Positions 35,958-47,149 are shown, numbered from the stretch's first letter. The stretch is DNA of 64,000 bases from Glycine soja (GCF_004193775.1 NC_041019.1:47405928-47469927), one strand, 5' to 3'. Program-made: numbers and translations. The notes: generated by a model from the sequence alone, not told the origin.

Positions 35958-37249
35958 TGTAACAACCGTTCCTTTTGGGTTTTCTTTTTTAATAAATAAA
36001 TAAAATTAATTAGGTCATAAGTTCCCCCACTATATAAATTAACTTTTAACCTAGAGCAGCTTTGACAAAATACTTTCTGTTCCTTTTTCTTCTTCTGATG
36101 CACAAGAACCCTAACAGAGCAACCGTAGGAGGAGCTCTAGAGAGCAGCAGAAATGTCACAATTGCTTACGGAGAACGCTTGAGCGACTACATCGAGGTAA
36201 GGGATGAGTTACTCACGCTTGGGGATTAGAATGAACATGTATAGAGATCTCTAGAGGATCAATTTTGGATTGTTTTTTTTTAAAAAAAAAAAATTAATTC
36301 ATGAACCCTTTAATTGAATATTTCATACGCTAAAATGAGTGTAATATCTATTAACTATTATCATGAAATTCTATGATCCTGTTTAGTGTATATTGACATG
36401 ATATTTTTTTAGTGTATATCAGATTTTTTTTTAAATTGTCAATTGTTATCACTTGATTATTTTTTGTATATTAACGCGTATGATTTTCTTTGTTTTGCGC
36501 TTGTGATTTACCACTATTTTTGAATGTGTCAGTGAATTGTTATCATTCGAATGAAAAATTTGACCCAAATAATTGTATTTCCTTTTGTTTGTAATAAGAA
36601 TTTATGAACCACATGTACTGTATGACTTTCTTGAAAATATAATATATATATATATATATATATCTTGAAAATTTAATCTCATATATTGTACTTATTCTTT
36701 CACACACACACACACACACACACATATCCTCCTTTAAAATAATCTGAACCTATTAAAATTTAAAATAAGAAAAATTCTCACCAAGTTTTTATTGTTCTGA
36801 CGTTTTGGTACTATTAACTCGCTTCTTCCTTGATTTTCATTTTTTTCATTTGATTCCCGAGAAAGTGAAGGGACCCAACACTGTTGTTGAATCTCGCTTG
36901 TTCTCCAAGTGTGCTAATTATTATTTTTGTTGATATTTGTTGTTTTTTTCTTTTGTGATGAATCAACATGAATTATTTTAAATATCATAAAAATGTTATT
37001 TCGTCTAGAACTATGATTTCAAACCGTTCTCATAATTTTGGCCAAATATAGCTTGATTCCTTGTGGCACTGTTTTTGTTGTTTGAGACTTTGTATAGCAG
37101 TTTTAACACATATTGGAGCATTAAGAAACATTTGGAAGTCTTAAAAGTGATTTGTTACTGTGCTTGTTTTTGTCTTAGTGTATTCTAAGTATGCATCTTC
37201 ACTATGATGTGTGTTAATAATAATAATAATAATAATAATAAAGTAAATA

Positions 37250-37286
<37 letters not shown>

Positions 37287-38750
37287 ATAAGGTTATAGAA
37301 ATTATTGCTTCATATTTTTGTTACTTTCTAAATTAATTGTTGTAGAAGTTTTTTTTATTGAATTAATATATTTCAATTTTATTTATACTTGTTTTTCTTT
37401 TGTCAAGTAAATGTTACTATTGAAAGATATGTGTAGGATGCAGGAGATGCGATAAACTATTTTATTGGCGTTATGAAATTGTGATTGAGATTGTGTGTAA
37501 GTGATAATTATTTGGTATGTAATGAATTGTGAATTACATTATTGTTGAGATGTTGTATATATTGAGTTGTGAGCTATGAATTATGTAATCACACAACTGT
37601 AAGACTTTTTAAGGACGACGAGTTAATGCGCGATGAGTTGTGATGGGTTCCACGGTGGGAATCCGACGAGTTTAATCACTTGAGGCGAGATGAGTTAAAA
37701 TAATTTTGGAAAATAATTGAAATTTTGAAAACACTTGAGCAGTTGTGTGCATTGCATAGTTCATAGGTAGAGTTTGTGTGTTAAAATATTTTTCTGGGTA
37801 GGACCAAAATCAGGAAGAAGAAACCCTGACAGACTCCTCGGAGTCTAGGCCTTGGGGGTAAATACACCTGGTTTGAGTGCTCCTTTAAGCTTGTACTGAT
37901 CCCATATGGTTGGAGCATTTTTGCAAAATAGAGTTACCCTGACTGATCTCCCTATGATTTCACTTAGTGAGAGTGACCTGACTTACCCATTGTGAGGCAT
38001 GTCCCATCATGTACTCCTAGGTGCCCGACGAGGTTTTTTACTGAAAAATGGTACCATATTGCATGTAGGCTTGAGTCTAGCGTATTTGTTGCATAACGCC
38101 TGTGTTTGACTTTCATTGAGTTAACAATTGCGGTTTGATGTTATTTTTCGGAGTGTGTGAACTTGAATGAGTTTGAATAATGTGTGTGATTTTGTGAAGT
38201 GATGTTATTTATATAAATTTAGCTTTAAGTATTATATGTTTCACATGTCCTAATGTTTTATTATATACAAATGTGATAACTCACTCCCCGAGTGTGTTTG
38301 TGTTTGGGCTGATTGTCATTTTGTTTCAAGTGAGCCATTATATGATGAGTTTCATGCTAGAGATGGATAGACTTAGTTTGTGATAGGGATATGCTCTGAT
38401 AAGTGTGACATCGGGGCATAGGATTTTACTTCGCATGTTATAATTTTCGTGAATGATATAATTGCGTTATGTTTTCTTTTTTAGTTTTTTTTATTCATTC
38501 AGAATGGACGACCTTGTTTTGAGCCGGGATAACTTTATCTTTTATTTGAATAATTTCTACTATGTTTTTACTAAGTGGATGTGAACCTTTTATCATTTTG
38601 AATTGATTTAAAATAAATGTCTTTTTAAAAGAAAAAAAATCCACATGATTTTCTTTCCTTTTATTATTATGGGTTTAAAAACTTCTAAATAAATTATGTA
38701 TGATTTTTATTTCCTTTTATTTGTTATTTGTAAGGGTAGAGGGTGTCACA
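35958..38750 (-). mobile_element. Solo LTR, 2793 bp, probably Ty3/gypsy (chromovirus type), target-site duplication GATAT
   Basis: Starts TGTAACAACC and ends GGTGTCACA on the plus strand, flanked by GATAT at 35953-35957 and 38751-38755. The uninterrupted sequence exists in copy B at about 23462. Read on the minus strand the ends are TGTGACACCC...GGTTGTTACA, which from memory resembles the long LTRs of Tekay/Del chromoviruses in legumes; that assignment is an inference. No polyprotein motif is present, so this is a recombination product. Internal low-complexity runs: (AT)n about 36640-36662, (CA)n 36703-36724, (TAA)n about 37208-37290. Confidence 0.8.
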
Positions 38751-39177
38751 GATATGGATTCTAGATTGAATCAAGCAGATGGATATATGGAACGTGCAAG
38801 TGATGATTGCAATGGTTTGTTAGTGTTTAAGAACAATGGTCGATCTATTGAAAGGAATTTCGGGAAAACTATGAACTCTTTTGAAATTCAGCAAGCTCAT
38901 TTTTACATATTACAAAATTGTGAAGAAGTTAGACCTTGGATTAAGTAAGTATCTTCACTCTTAGTTTTTACTAAAAAATTAATTACAATTTATATGAATT
39001 TAATATACTTAATATTTTATAAACATGCTGTAGGGAGCACATGTGAAAGTTGAGAAATGAAAACCATAGGAATGTGGACAACAGACACAAAGATTTCTCA
39101 TCTTAAGGATTTTTTTACTTGAAATATGTCACTTAAAAGAGTTCAGACTTGAGTTCGAAAACCAAATTAGTGTGAAT

Positions 39178-39663
39178 TGTTGGACATTTTAGTGTAATTG
39201 ATCTCTTTATTATGTTAAAATAAGAGTGCACGCTTGTTTTAATGTAATAACGAGATGCTCGGTTTAGGTAAATTTTGGAAGTTACATGGAAGTCAAATTT
39301 TGGAAGTTACATGGAAGTCAAATTTTGGAAGTTACATGGAAGTTATTTTTCAAGAAAAGACAGTTTTTTAAAAAGATAAACTTCCATCAACCGCCAACCG
39401 TTTTTTTTAAAGGATAAAACTTCCATAACTTCCTTCAACCGCCAAAAACCACCTGTTCTTTGATTATAAATAATCATCCTGGTTCAGAAAGCATAACATG
39501 TGACAAAACATACAAGACCAAAACAAAACTCTTGAATTATAATCTTCTGATTTTATCCGATTGAATAATTTTGGTTGAACCCCGAAATTTGATTCAATCT
39601 GAAAGTGTTATACACGACTTCAGATTTATCCAGTATCATCTCGATTTTTCAAATTAACCAACA
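39178..39663 (+). repeat. 5' LTR of the copia element
   Basis: 486 bp, TGTTGG...CCAACA. A TATA box (TTATAAATA, about 39464-39472) predicts a transcript start near 39500. U3 holds three tandem 25-bp units (39270-39343) containing GGAAGTTACATGGAAGT. The sequence TTTGATTCAATCT at 39588-39600 lies in the transcribed part and is complementary to the bases just after the LTR. Confidence 0.95.
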
Positions 39664-39687
39664 AAAGATTGAATCAAATCTTTCGAG

Positions 39688-40635
39688 ATGACGAACGATA
39701 GTTCGAAGATGACAAGCAAGTTTGCGAAGTTGGACAAGTTTGAAGGGCAGGATTTCAGAAGATGGCAGAAGAAGATGCACTTTCTCTTGACAACATTGAA
39801 TGTGGTGTATGTGCTAAGTACACCGATGCCGGTGTATATGGAAGACGAAACTCTGGATCAAACAAGGAAGCGTTCGAAATGGGAGAACAACGATTACATT
39901 TGTCGTGGACACATTCTGAACGGTATGTCTGACTCTCTCTTTGATATTTATCAAAATGTTGAGTCTGCTAAGGAATTATGGGACTCTCTTGAATCCAAGT
40001 ATATGGCAGAAGATGCCTCAAGTAACAAATTCTTAGTTAGTAATTTCTTTAATTACAAAATGATTGATTCGAGGCCTGTTATGGAACAATATAATGAACT
40101 GCTGCGGATTTTGGGTCAGTTTACTCAACATGATTTGAAAATGGATGAATCCATTGCAGTTTCATCTATAATTGATAAACTGCCTTCTTCTTGGAAAGAC
40201 TTCAAGCATACCTTGAAACATAAGAAGGAAGAATTGACTCTGGTTCAACTTGATAGTCATTTCATGATTGAGGAGTCGTTGAGGGCTCAGGAAATTGACA
40301 AAGTCAATGATAAAAACGTAGCAGGGTCCTCTTCCGTTAATATGGTAGAGGAAAGTGGAACAGTTAAGCAAAATTATAATGCTAAAGGTAACAAATGCAA
40401 ATTTCAAGGAAATAAGAACAAAGGTCCAAACAAACAGACAAAATTTTCATGTTGGAAGTGTGGGAAACCTGGTCATTTAAAGAGGGATTGCCGGGTGTTC
40501 AAAGGAAAGAACAAGGCTGGTCCAAGTGGGTCTAATGATCCTGAAAAGCAACAAGGTCAAATTGTAGTGAATAATTTTAATTCGAATACGAATTCAAATT
40601 ATGTATCACTAATATCTGATGCATTCTATGTGTAG
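39688..40635 (+). CDS. Copia gag protein with CCHC zinc knuckle
   Basis: 315 aa, first ATG after the LTR. The N-terminus (KLDKFEGQDFRRWQKKMHF) and the following LWDSLESKYMAEDA and LPSSWKDFKHTL segments are typical of copia gag (UBN2-type) domains. The zinc knuckle CWKCGKPGHLKRDC is at residues 255-268 and binds the RNA packaged into particles. A TAG at 40633-40635 ends the frame, and the protease continues in the same frame right after it. The stop may be a mutation that cuts gag from pol, or a site read through at low rate; neighbours do not decide. Confidence 0.9.
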   Translation: MTNDSSKMTSKFAKLDKFEGQDFRRWQKKMHFLLTTLNVVYVLSTPMPVYMEDETLDQTRKRSKWENNDYICRGHILNGMSDSLFDIYQNVESAKELWDSLESKYMAEDASSNKFLVSNFFNYKMIDSRPVMEQYNELLRILGQFTQHDLKMDESIAVSSIIDKLPSSWKDFKHTLKHKKEELTLVQLDSHFMIEESLRAQEIDKVNDKNVAGSSSVNMVEESGTVKQNYNAKGNKCKFQGNKNKGPNKQTKFSCWKCGKPGHLKRDCRVFKGKNKAGPSGSNDPEKQQGQIVVNNFNSNTNSNYVSLISDAFYV

Positions 40636-41841
40636 GATGATGACGTTGCTTGGTGGTTTGATTCGGGAGCAACAAGCCATGTGTGCAAAGATCGTCGTTG
40701 GTTCAAGGAATTTAGACCAATCGATGATGGCTCTATTGTGAAGATGGGCAATGTTGCAACTGAACCAATCCTAGGATTAGGTTATGTGAATTTAGTTTTT
40801 ACTTCCGGAAAAAGTTTGTATTTGGATAATGTCTTATTTGTACCTGGTATTCGTAAGAACTTATTGTCTGGTATGGTTTTAAATAATTGTGGTTTCAAGC
40901 AAGTACTTGAAAGTGACAAGTACATCTTGTCAAGACATGGTTCGTTTGTTGGATTTGGTTATCGTTGTAATGGAATGTTTAAATTAAACATTGATGTTCC
41001 TTTTGTTCATGAATCTGTTTGTATGGCCTCGTGTAGTTCTATAATTAATATGACAAAATCAGAAATTTGGCATGCTAGATTAGGACATGTTCATTACAAA
41101 AGATTAAAAGATATGTCAAAAACAAGTATGATTCCTCCTTTTGATATGAACATTGAAAAATGCAAAACTTGCATGTTGACCAAGATCACTAGGAAACCTT
41201 TTAAGGATGTTAAAAGTGAGACTAAAGTCTTAGACCTTATTCATAGTGATTTGTGTGATTTGCATGCTACTCCATCATTAGGTCATAAAAAATATCTTGT
41301 TACTTTTATTGATGATGCATCAAGGTATTGTTATGTATATTTATTAAATACAAAAGATGAAGCTCTTGATAAATTTAAAATTTATAAGAAAGAGGTAGAA
41401 CTTCATCAAAATGGGCTAATCAAAACTCTTCGTACGGATAGGGGAGGTGAGTATTATGATCCGGTTTATTTTCAATCTACTGGAATAATACATCAAACTA
41501 CAGCTCCCTATACACCACAACAGAATGGTGTAGCCGAAAGGAAGAATAGAACCTTGAAAGAAATGGTGAATTCCATGTTATCCTATTCGGGTTTAAGTGA
41601 AGGATTTTGGGGTGAGGCTATGTTGACAGCCTGTTACTTGTTGAACCGAATTCCTAACAAAAGGAATAAGGTTACCCCATATGAACTTTGGCACAAAAAG
41701 ACACCAAATTTGAGTTATCTCAAAATTTGGGGATGTAGGGCTGTGAGAACTCAGCATAATTTGGCCGATCATTTAACCAAAGGGTTAAGTAGAGATCTCG
41801 TGAAAAGGTCGGCTGTGGGATTAGGATTAAAGTCCATCTGA
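40636..41841 (+). pseudogene. Copia pol remnant: protease, integrase, then in-frame fusion to the RNase H end
   Basis: Open for about 401 codons in the gag frame. The protease site DSGATSH is at 40660-40680. The pre-integrase zinc motif follows (HARLGHVHYKRL ... CKTCMLTK), then the integrase core with catalytic Asp in IHSDLCDL, Asp in RTDRGGEYY and Glu in NGVAERKNR. After YLKIWGCRA (about 41741) the text jumps to VRTQHNLADHLTKGL, which is the extreme C-terminus of the RNase H region, and ends at 41841. Reverse transcriptase and most of RNase H (normally some 2 kb or more) are therefore missing without loss of frame. The product could not copy RNA by itself; reverse transcription would need another element. 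Confidence 0.88.
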
Positions 41842-42369
41842 AATCTCTTATGTTAAGATACCCAATTCCCATCTAATATGACATTAGGTGCTGAATTCAA
41901 TGTGGAAAGCTTAACATGTAGAGATTAGAACACATCATCGAAAGTATCCCAAAAGGAATGTGTTCGGTTCTATAAGTTAAGGAGGTTGAAGTATAACTTC
42001 TCAATGGTTTTTTTGAAAAATTGCATTTACAGGTGCAAGAAAGAAAAGGACTACCTATATAAGCATGAAGTTTAGCCGCTTCAAGAAGCTGGGACTTGGC
42101 TTTGATATGCTTATGAAGGATAGGGACACAGGCTAGTAAATTAGTGTCGAGCAAGAGTAATGTTATAAACTATTGTGCAGATTATCTTCATGTATTCATT
42201 ATGAATAGAAAGGGTTCAATCCTTAGTGACACCCTGATATTCGAATATTTGAAACGTGTAATTTGCTAAGATGAAATTCAATCGTCACGATATTTCATCT
42301 ATGCAGTAGTTTGTTGTATGTTATGGCTTTGGTGATTTGATCGGTAATTACACTAAAATGGGGGAGGTT
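41842..42369 (+). other. 3' untranslated part of the copia element with polypurine tract
   Basis: About 530 bp without a plus-strand gene. It ends in a purine-rich run AAAATGGGGGAGG (about 42355-42367) directly before the 3' LTR, the usual start site for plus-strand DNA synthesis. Confidence 0.8.
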
Positions 42370-42830
42370 TGTTGGACATTTTAGTGTAATTGATCTCTTT
42401 ATTATGTTAAAATAAGAGTGCACGCTTGTTTTAATGTAATAACGAGATGCTCGGTTTAGGCAAATTTTGGAAGTTACATGGAAGTCAAATTTTGGAAGTT
42501 ACATGGAAGTTATTTTTCAAGAAAAGACAGTTTTTTAAAAAGATAAACTTCCATCAACCGCCAACCGTTTTTTTTAAAGGATAAAACTTCCATAACTTCC
42601 TTCAACCGCCAAAAACCACCTGTTCTTTGATTATAAATAATCATCCTGGTTCAGAAAGCATAACATGTGACAAAACATACAAGACCAAAACAAAACTCTT
42701 GAATTATAATCTTCTGATTTTATCCGATTGAACAATTTTGGTTGAACCCCGAAATTTGATTCAATCTGAAAGTGTTATACACGACTTCAGATTTATCCAG
42801 TATCATCTCGATTTTTCAAATTAACCAACA
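42370..42830 (+). repeat. 3' LTR of the copia element
   Basis: 461 bp, same termini as the 5' LTR. It has two, not three, 25-bp units (42462-42510). Two single-base differences were seen (near 42461 and 42732). Confidence 0.95.
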
Positions 42831-43841
42831 TGAATTGGTCTTGATTTAAGATAAACTATACGAGAAAAAAACACTAAAGTCGTCAGGCCTAACAAAACAA
42901 GTTTAATGAGAGAGCGCTCTCAATTGATTATAGTATGACGAATGAAAAGTTGGATCTAATGCTAAAGCTAACCTCCCATGGCAGATTTGGTTTGAAATTA
43001 TGACTTGATTTAGAATCTCTTTATATTATACAAACTTTCTTTCAAAACCTTTTTACACATGAAAAAGAAATTGATAATACTAATGTTAATTTGGTAAGTG
43101 TTGTGAAATCGACTTTATTAGGAACATTTTAATGTGTCGTAGTTAATTAAGTGTTGCCTGAAACCGGATATGTAGTAACATTCTTTATTTTTCTTAAGTT
43201 AATCACTATATGGATTTGCATATGCTGCTTTCGATTGCTTTATGATTCAAAAGAGTTGTTTGACACGGATTGTTTTGATATTGATGATAAGGAAGTAGAC
43301 ATGAATCGGAGTGCTCAAACTAGGTCACTTCAATGGGATTAAAAATTAGAGTGCAACACCTACTTATAAGTATAGTTTGTGTTAGTCATAGGTTATTGGA
43401 GCTTCTTTACCTAAAGCACCACTTGATATGATAGTTACATGTCATTGGATTATTGTTGGAGGTGTGAAGCTGGTATTCTAGAAAATGGTCCTATAGAAGG
43501 TAGTTCTCTAACATTGAGTGCTACTTTTAGTTTTTCTATTCATATATAAATTATTTATGGTATAATACTTTGAATTAGGTTGTAAGTTATATCGAATCTA
43601 GCTTAAATAATTCAGTAATCCTTGCATGTATGTCATTGCAAAATTCAAATCATGGTGACAACAAAATTAAATGGTACTAACTCGCTGCCATTTAAATGAT
43701 AAGTAATAGATTTATGTGTATAACATGGTGCAATCTTAAGTTAAAACATAACAAAATTATCTTACAATATAAAAAGTAGGTTAAAAAAATTACACACAAA
43801 GTTGGTAAATTCAATCTTTCAAATATATATACATTGTGGAA

Positions 43842-44584
43842 TTAATGCACTGAAGATGACTTTGACATTCCAAGCTCCTTGGCAACTTGCTCCATGGTGG
43901 GACGAGAATGAGGGCTTTCAGTCAAGCAAGCAATTGTTGTCTTTGCAATCAAAGCTATCTCCTTAGCCATTTGATTTGTAGGATAAGGGAGGCGTTGGTC
44001 TAACTTACCCATCAATGAAGGAATATCAAGTGTTGACGCCATGGCATTTGATGAACATGTCAACAACGAAGTTATAAAATCTCCAGGGTGCTCTCCAAGA
44101 AGTATTTCCAATGCTAATACCCCAAAGCTATACACATCGCATTTTTGGTTCACTTCCATTGTGTATGCAAGTTCTGTAGCAAATTAAAAGAGCTATCATG
44201 CATTAAATAACATTCCTAAAATAAGCATGAAATGTTGATAACTATTTTATGTAATTTTTAGGTAGAAAACTATCAATGAAAACCTACAAAATCATTTTAT
44301 CCTCGGTATAAAAGACAAAGGAATTAACCTGGAGCAGCATATCCAAAAGTGCCAACAAATGAGGTCCAATTGGTTGAATTAGGATTAAGAAGCTTGGCTG
44401 TTCCAAAATCTGAGACATGAGCCACATACTCCAAATCCATAATAACATTCTTGCTTGATATATCTCGATGAACAATTGGAGGTGAACAGTCATGATGCAT
44501 ATAACATAAAGCATTTGCTAAACCCTTAATGGCATTAATCCTGGGATCCCAATCAAATGCTATTGTTTGTTCATCATCTTTTAA
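43842..44584 (-). pseudogene. 3' fragment of a second LRR receptor kinase (kinase C-lobe only)
   Basis: Exon 2 (44173-43842) and the end of exon 1 (44584-44329) match the complete gene at 11804-12550, with the intron and both splice sites kept. The reading stays open through the catalytic loop (HRDISSKN), DFG and the exon 2 C-terminus, ending KSSSVH. The ATP-binding lobe, membrane segment, LRRs and promoter are gone: similarity stops at 44584 and resumes only at about 45450, so roughly 3.4 kb was lost and about 865 bp of unrelated AT-rich DNA sits in its place. Not a functional receptor. Confidence 0.9.
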
Positions 44585-44978
44585 GTGGAAGGAAATAATA
44601 TACCAGACTATCCTCTTTACATTTATAATTATGCATAAATGGTCGGTTCATTTTTCCAATTTTTTTTTATAGATTTTTGTTGAAAAATACAAACATCACC
44701 CATTACTTGCTAATTACTACTAAACGTTTCCCTAAAAAATATTGGTAATCATATTTTTTATATAGTTTTAACTATATAAAATTTCATTTTAATAGTTATA
44801 TAGACCAAATAGAGAAAAATTGGTTCCCTTCTAAAACTGGGATCCTGGCAGCGACCATACCAGGGTCATCTATTACTTTATAATTAAATTAAATTTTATT
44901 AATTATTGTTATTATGAGAATGTTATCACCTTCAAATTCAAATTAAACCCTATTTTATTTTAAATTATAATAATTCTA

Positions 44979-45026
<48 letters not shown>

Positions 45027-45449
45027 ATAATTATATTTATATTAAATTAAATTTATTTTATATTAATTTAATTTATTGAAAGAAACTAATAAAGTAATTT
45101 TAATTTGTATAATTAAATGATTGTTCATAAAAAAAGAAATTTCATTTACAAAAGTTAAAATGTTAGTTGATACAAATTCTAAAGTTTATTATTGATACAA
45201 AACTTATTAACACCTTACAATATTCATTAAAAACATTTATTTAACCCATAAAAATAAACATGAAAAGAAAAGAAAAATATTTTAAAACAATGTTATTTAT
45301 TAAAAAATCACATTAAATATATTAAATATCGGGAAGAAAACACAAGTAATATATGAAGTAGTAACAAACAATTAACAAAAAATTAATAAAAAGAACCTTG
45401 TAAGCTTGTACACGTATATGATAGTCCTTTACCAAAATATAAATAAAAT
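44585..45449. other. AT-rich filler replacing the kinase body; no gene seen
   Basis: No similarity to copy A. Contains an (ATT)n run at about 44981-45024. Neither terminal repeats nor a target-site duplication were found, so it is not clearly a transposon; it may be DNA joined during the deletion. Confidence 0.5.
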
Positions 45450-46010
45450 TTAATAGTAACAGCTAACGAGAGATTTAAAAGTCTCTGCCTCTTTTTTAAG
45501 TAAAAAAGAAATCTGCACTGACAGTGACTAGAGGCCGCCTTTTTCCAATGCAAAAGAATAATATTAATATACTTTTGGCAGTGCTGAGAATCTTGACATT
45601 TTATATAGGTCATTTCCAATCTAAGTATCCATAGTTTTTCTTTGAGGATTTTAAGTAAATATTTTCTTTCAACTTAAACATTTAATCTCCTCCACCCAGC
45701 AACTATATAAATATACTAAATGGGTCTACTACTTACTCAATATCCTTACATTTAACAATAATTTATTTATTGACAAAACTGACGCAATTAAAATATACAA
45801 TATGACAATATATTAATAATTATATATTTTATTTTAAAATATATTTTAATTTAAGTTTTATACGTTTTTATTCTATGATATAAGTATATACCATAATATT
45901 AAATTTGATATATTATAAGAAAAAATAGATTGATCACCTATCGTGTATGATATATTTAAAGTATTAATAATTAGATCATAATTGAGTTAAAAAAATAACT
46001 TGTTGTAAAT
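45450..46010. repeat. U block, copy C (kinase upstream flank)
   Basis: From TTAATAGTAACAGCTAACGA it follows 15970-16655, except that a stretch of about 190 bp present in A is missing. Similarity ends near 46010, the right edge of the duplication. Confidence 0.75.
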
Positions 46011-47149
46011 TTTAACTTAGCAAAAATAAAAATAAATTCATAACAATCCAACTCTTGATTTATCTTGTTCTCCCATAGTCAAAAGACACTACTATTAAAA
46101 AATTAATAAAAACATTTTATGAGTAATAATAGTATGATATTGTAAATTTTATATGTAATTTTTTGCTTTTTAAATCATTCGATTATATATAGAGTAGTAT
46201 AAAAAAAAGAGTATTTATAATTTTATATGATCTATCAGGAATTTAGTTTAATTTTAGTGTCACATACTTTTTGTTTTCTTTCATACTAGAAAAAATTTTA
46301 ATAATTTTTATTTTAATTAGAAGAAAACATAACATTTGAAAAAAAGAGAAACTTTTGAATTGCTGAATAACAAAATAACATAGAAAACAACGGAACCATC
46401 CTACTATTTTTAATTAAATAGATTCAAAAAATAAAAAATTGTTAAGGATAAGAATCCAAAAGATCTGATAACTCTTAGAAACTTCAACATGCATATTTTA
46501 AATTTAAATTCACTATTGAACCAATAAACACGTTAATATATAATTTAATCCTATTGTGAATAATTAATTATTCAAGTGACCACCCGTTAGTGTTCTTGTT
46601 CACACGTTGTCAAAAGACACCACTAAATGCTTTAGAAAATTTCAAACTATACTGATTTTAAATTCAGATTGACTATTGAACCAACAAGGACGTTAATTTA
46701 TAATTTATTGATCCTATTGTGATTAAATAATTACTCAATAGTAATAGTTAAATAAATAACACAGGTAGAGAAGAACTACCGTTTTCCAAAATAAAATATT
46801 TAAAATACCTTTGGAAGTGTTTAGATTTTGGTAAAAGAAATTGTTACCCAAAGTGTTGATGTAAGCATTCAAAACTTATACATAACAGTATAATATTATT
46901 ATATTATTGTTAAATTTTTGTATTAAAAATATTTTTAAAGAGAACATCCTCATTAAATTTTTCCTCAAAATAAGGTGTATGTTTGAGAAGTCTTATCATA
47001 AAACAAAATTTAACTTGTTAAAAAAAAATTGGAAAATTTTTGGAATTTTCTTTATGAAACGAAAATAAATTAATCTAAGACTTTAACCATTTTAACTTTT
47101 GTAAAAATATTTTATATTATATTATCCAAGACTCGTAAAATACTCCTGA
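46011..47149. other. AT-rich intergenic sequence; nothing recognisable
   Basis: No ORF, RNA gene or repeat that I can support. There is a short dispersed similarity between about 46590-46650 and 46560-46620 phrases (CAAAAGACACCACTAA-type text) but no clear element. Confidence 0.5.

Larger units (their letters stand above)
39178..42830 (+). mobile_element. Young non-autonomous Ty1/copia retrotransposon, target-site duplication TGAAT
   Basis: Complete element of 3653 bp: 5' LTR 39178-39663, body, 3' LTR 42370-42830. It is flanked by TGAAT at 39173-39177 and 42831-42835; copy B (about 25587) has the empty site. The LTRs differ by one 25-bp repeat unit and about two substitutions, so insertion was recent. 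The body codes for gag, protease and integrase, but reverse transcriptase and most of RNase H are missing. Only 24 bp separate the 5' LTR from the gag ATG, and no tRNA-Met primer site is visible. The same family provides the LTR at 20-452. Confidence 0.95.
33541..43342 (+). pseudogene. CACTA TNP2-type transposase pseudogene, copy C, with two nested LTR insertions
   Basis: The best-preserved copy. The N-terminal Cys-rich part (33577-33819) has MCPCCRCNNIYYKTRNKVMC and an Asp/Ser-rich tail, and ends at a TAA (33817-33819) shared with A and B. Following pieces are 33829-34089, 34028-34261 (the CIDDCILYRGGYENLDEYP zinc-type segment), 34337-34552 (DACNVILGLSLDGFNPF), 34556-34816 (NLPPWLCMKQQSF, IDVYLQPLIDDLNELWDMG), and 35511-35768 plus 35830-35957 (DUF4218-like, GYVRNKAHLEGSIVEGYVAE). 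It is then split by a solo LTR (35958-38750), continues at 38751-38948 (a GT splice donor follows), is split by copia (39178-42830), and ends in an acidic tail at 43240-43342. Not functional. Confidence 0.85.
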
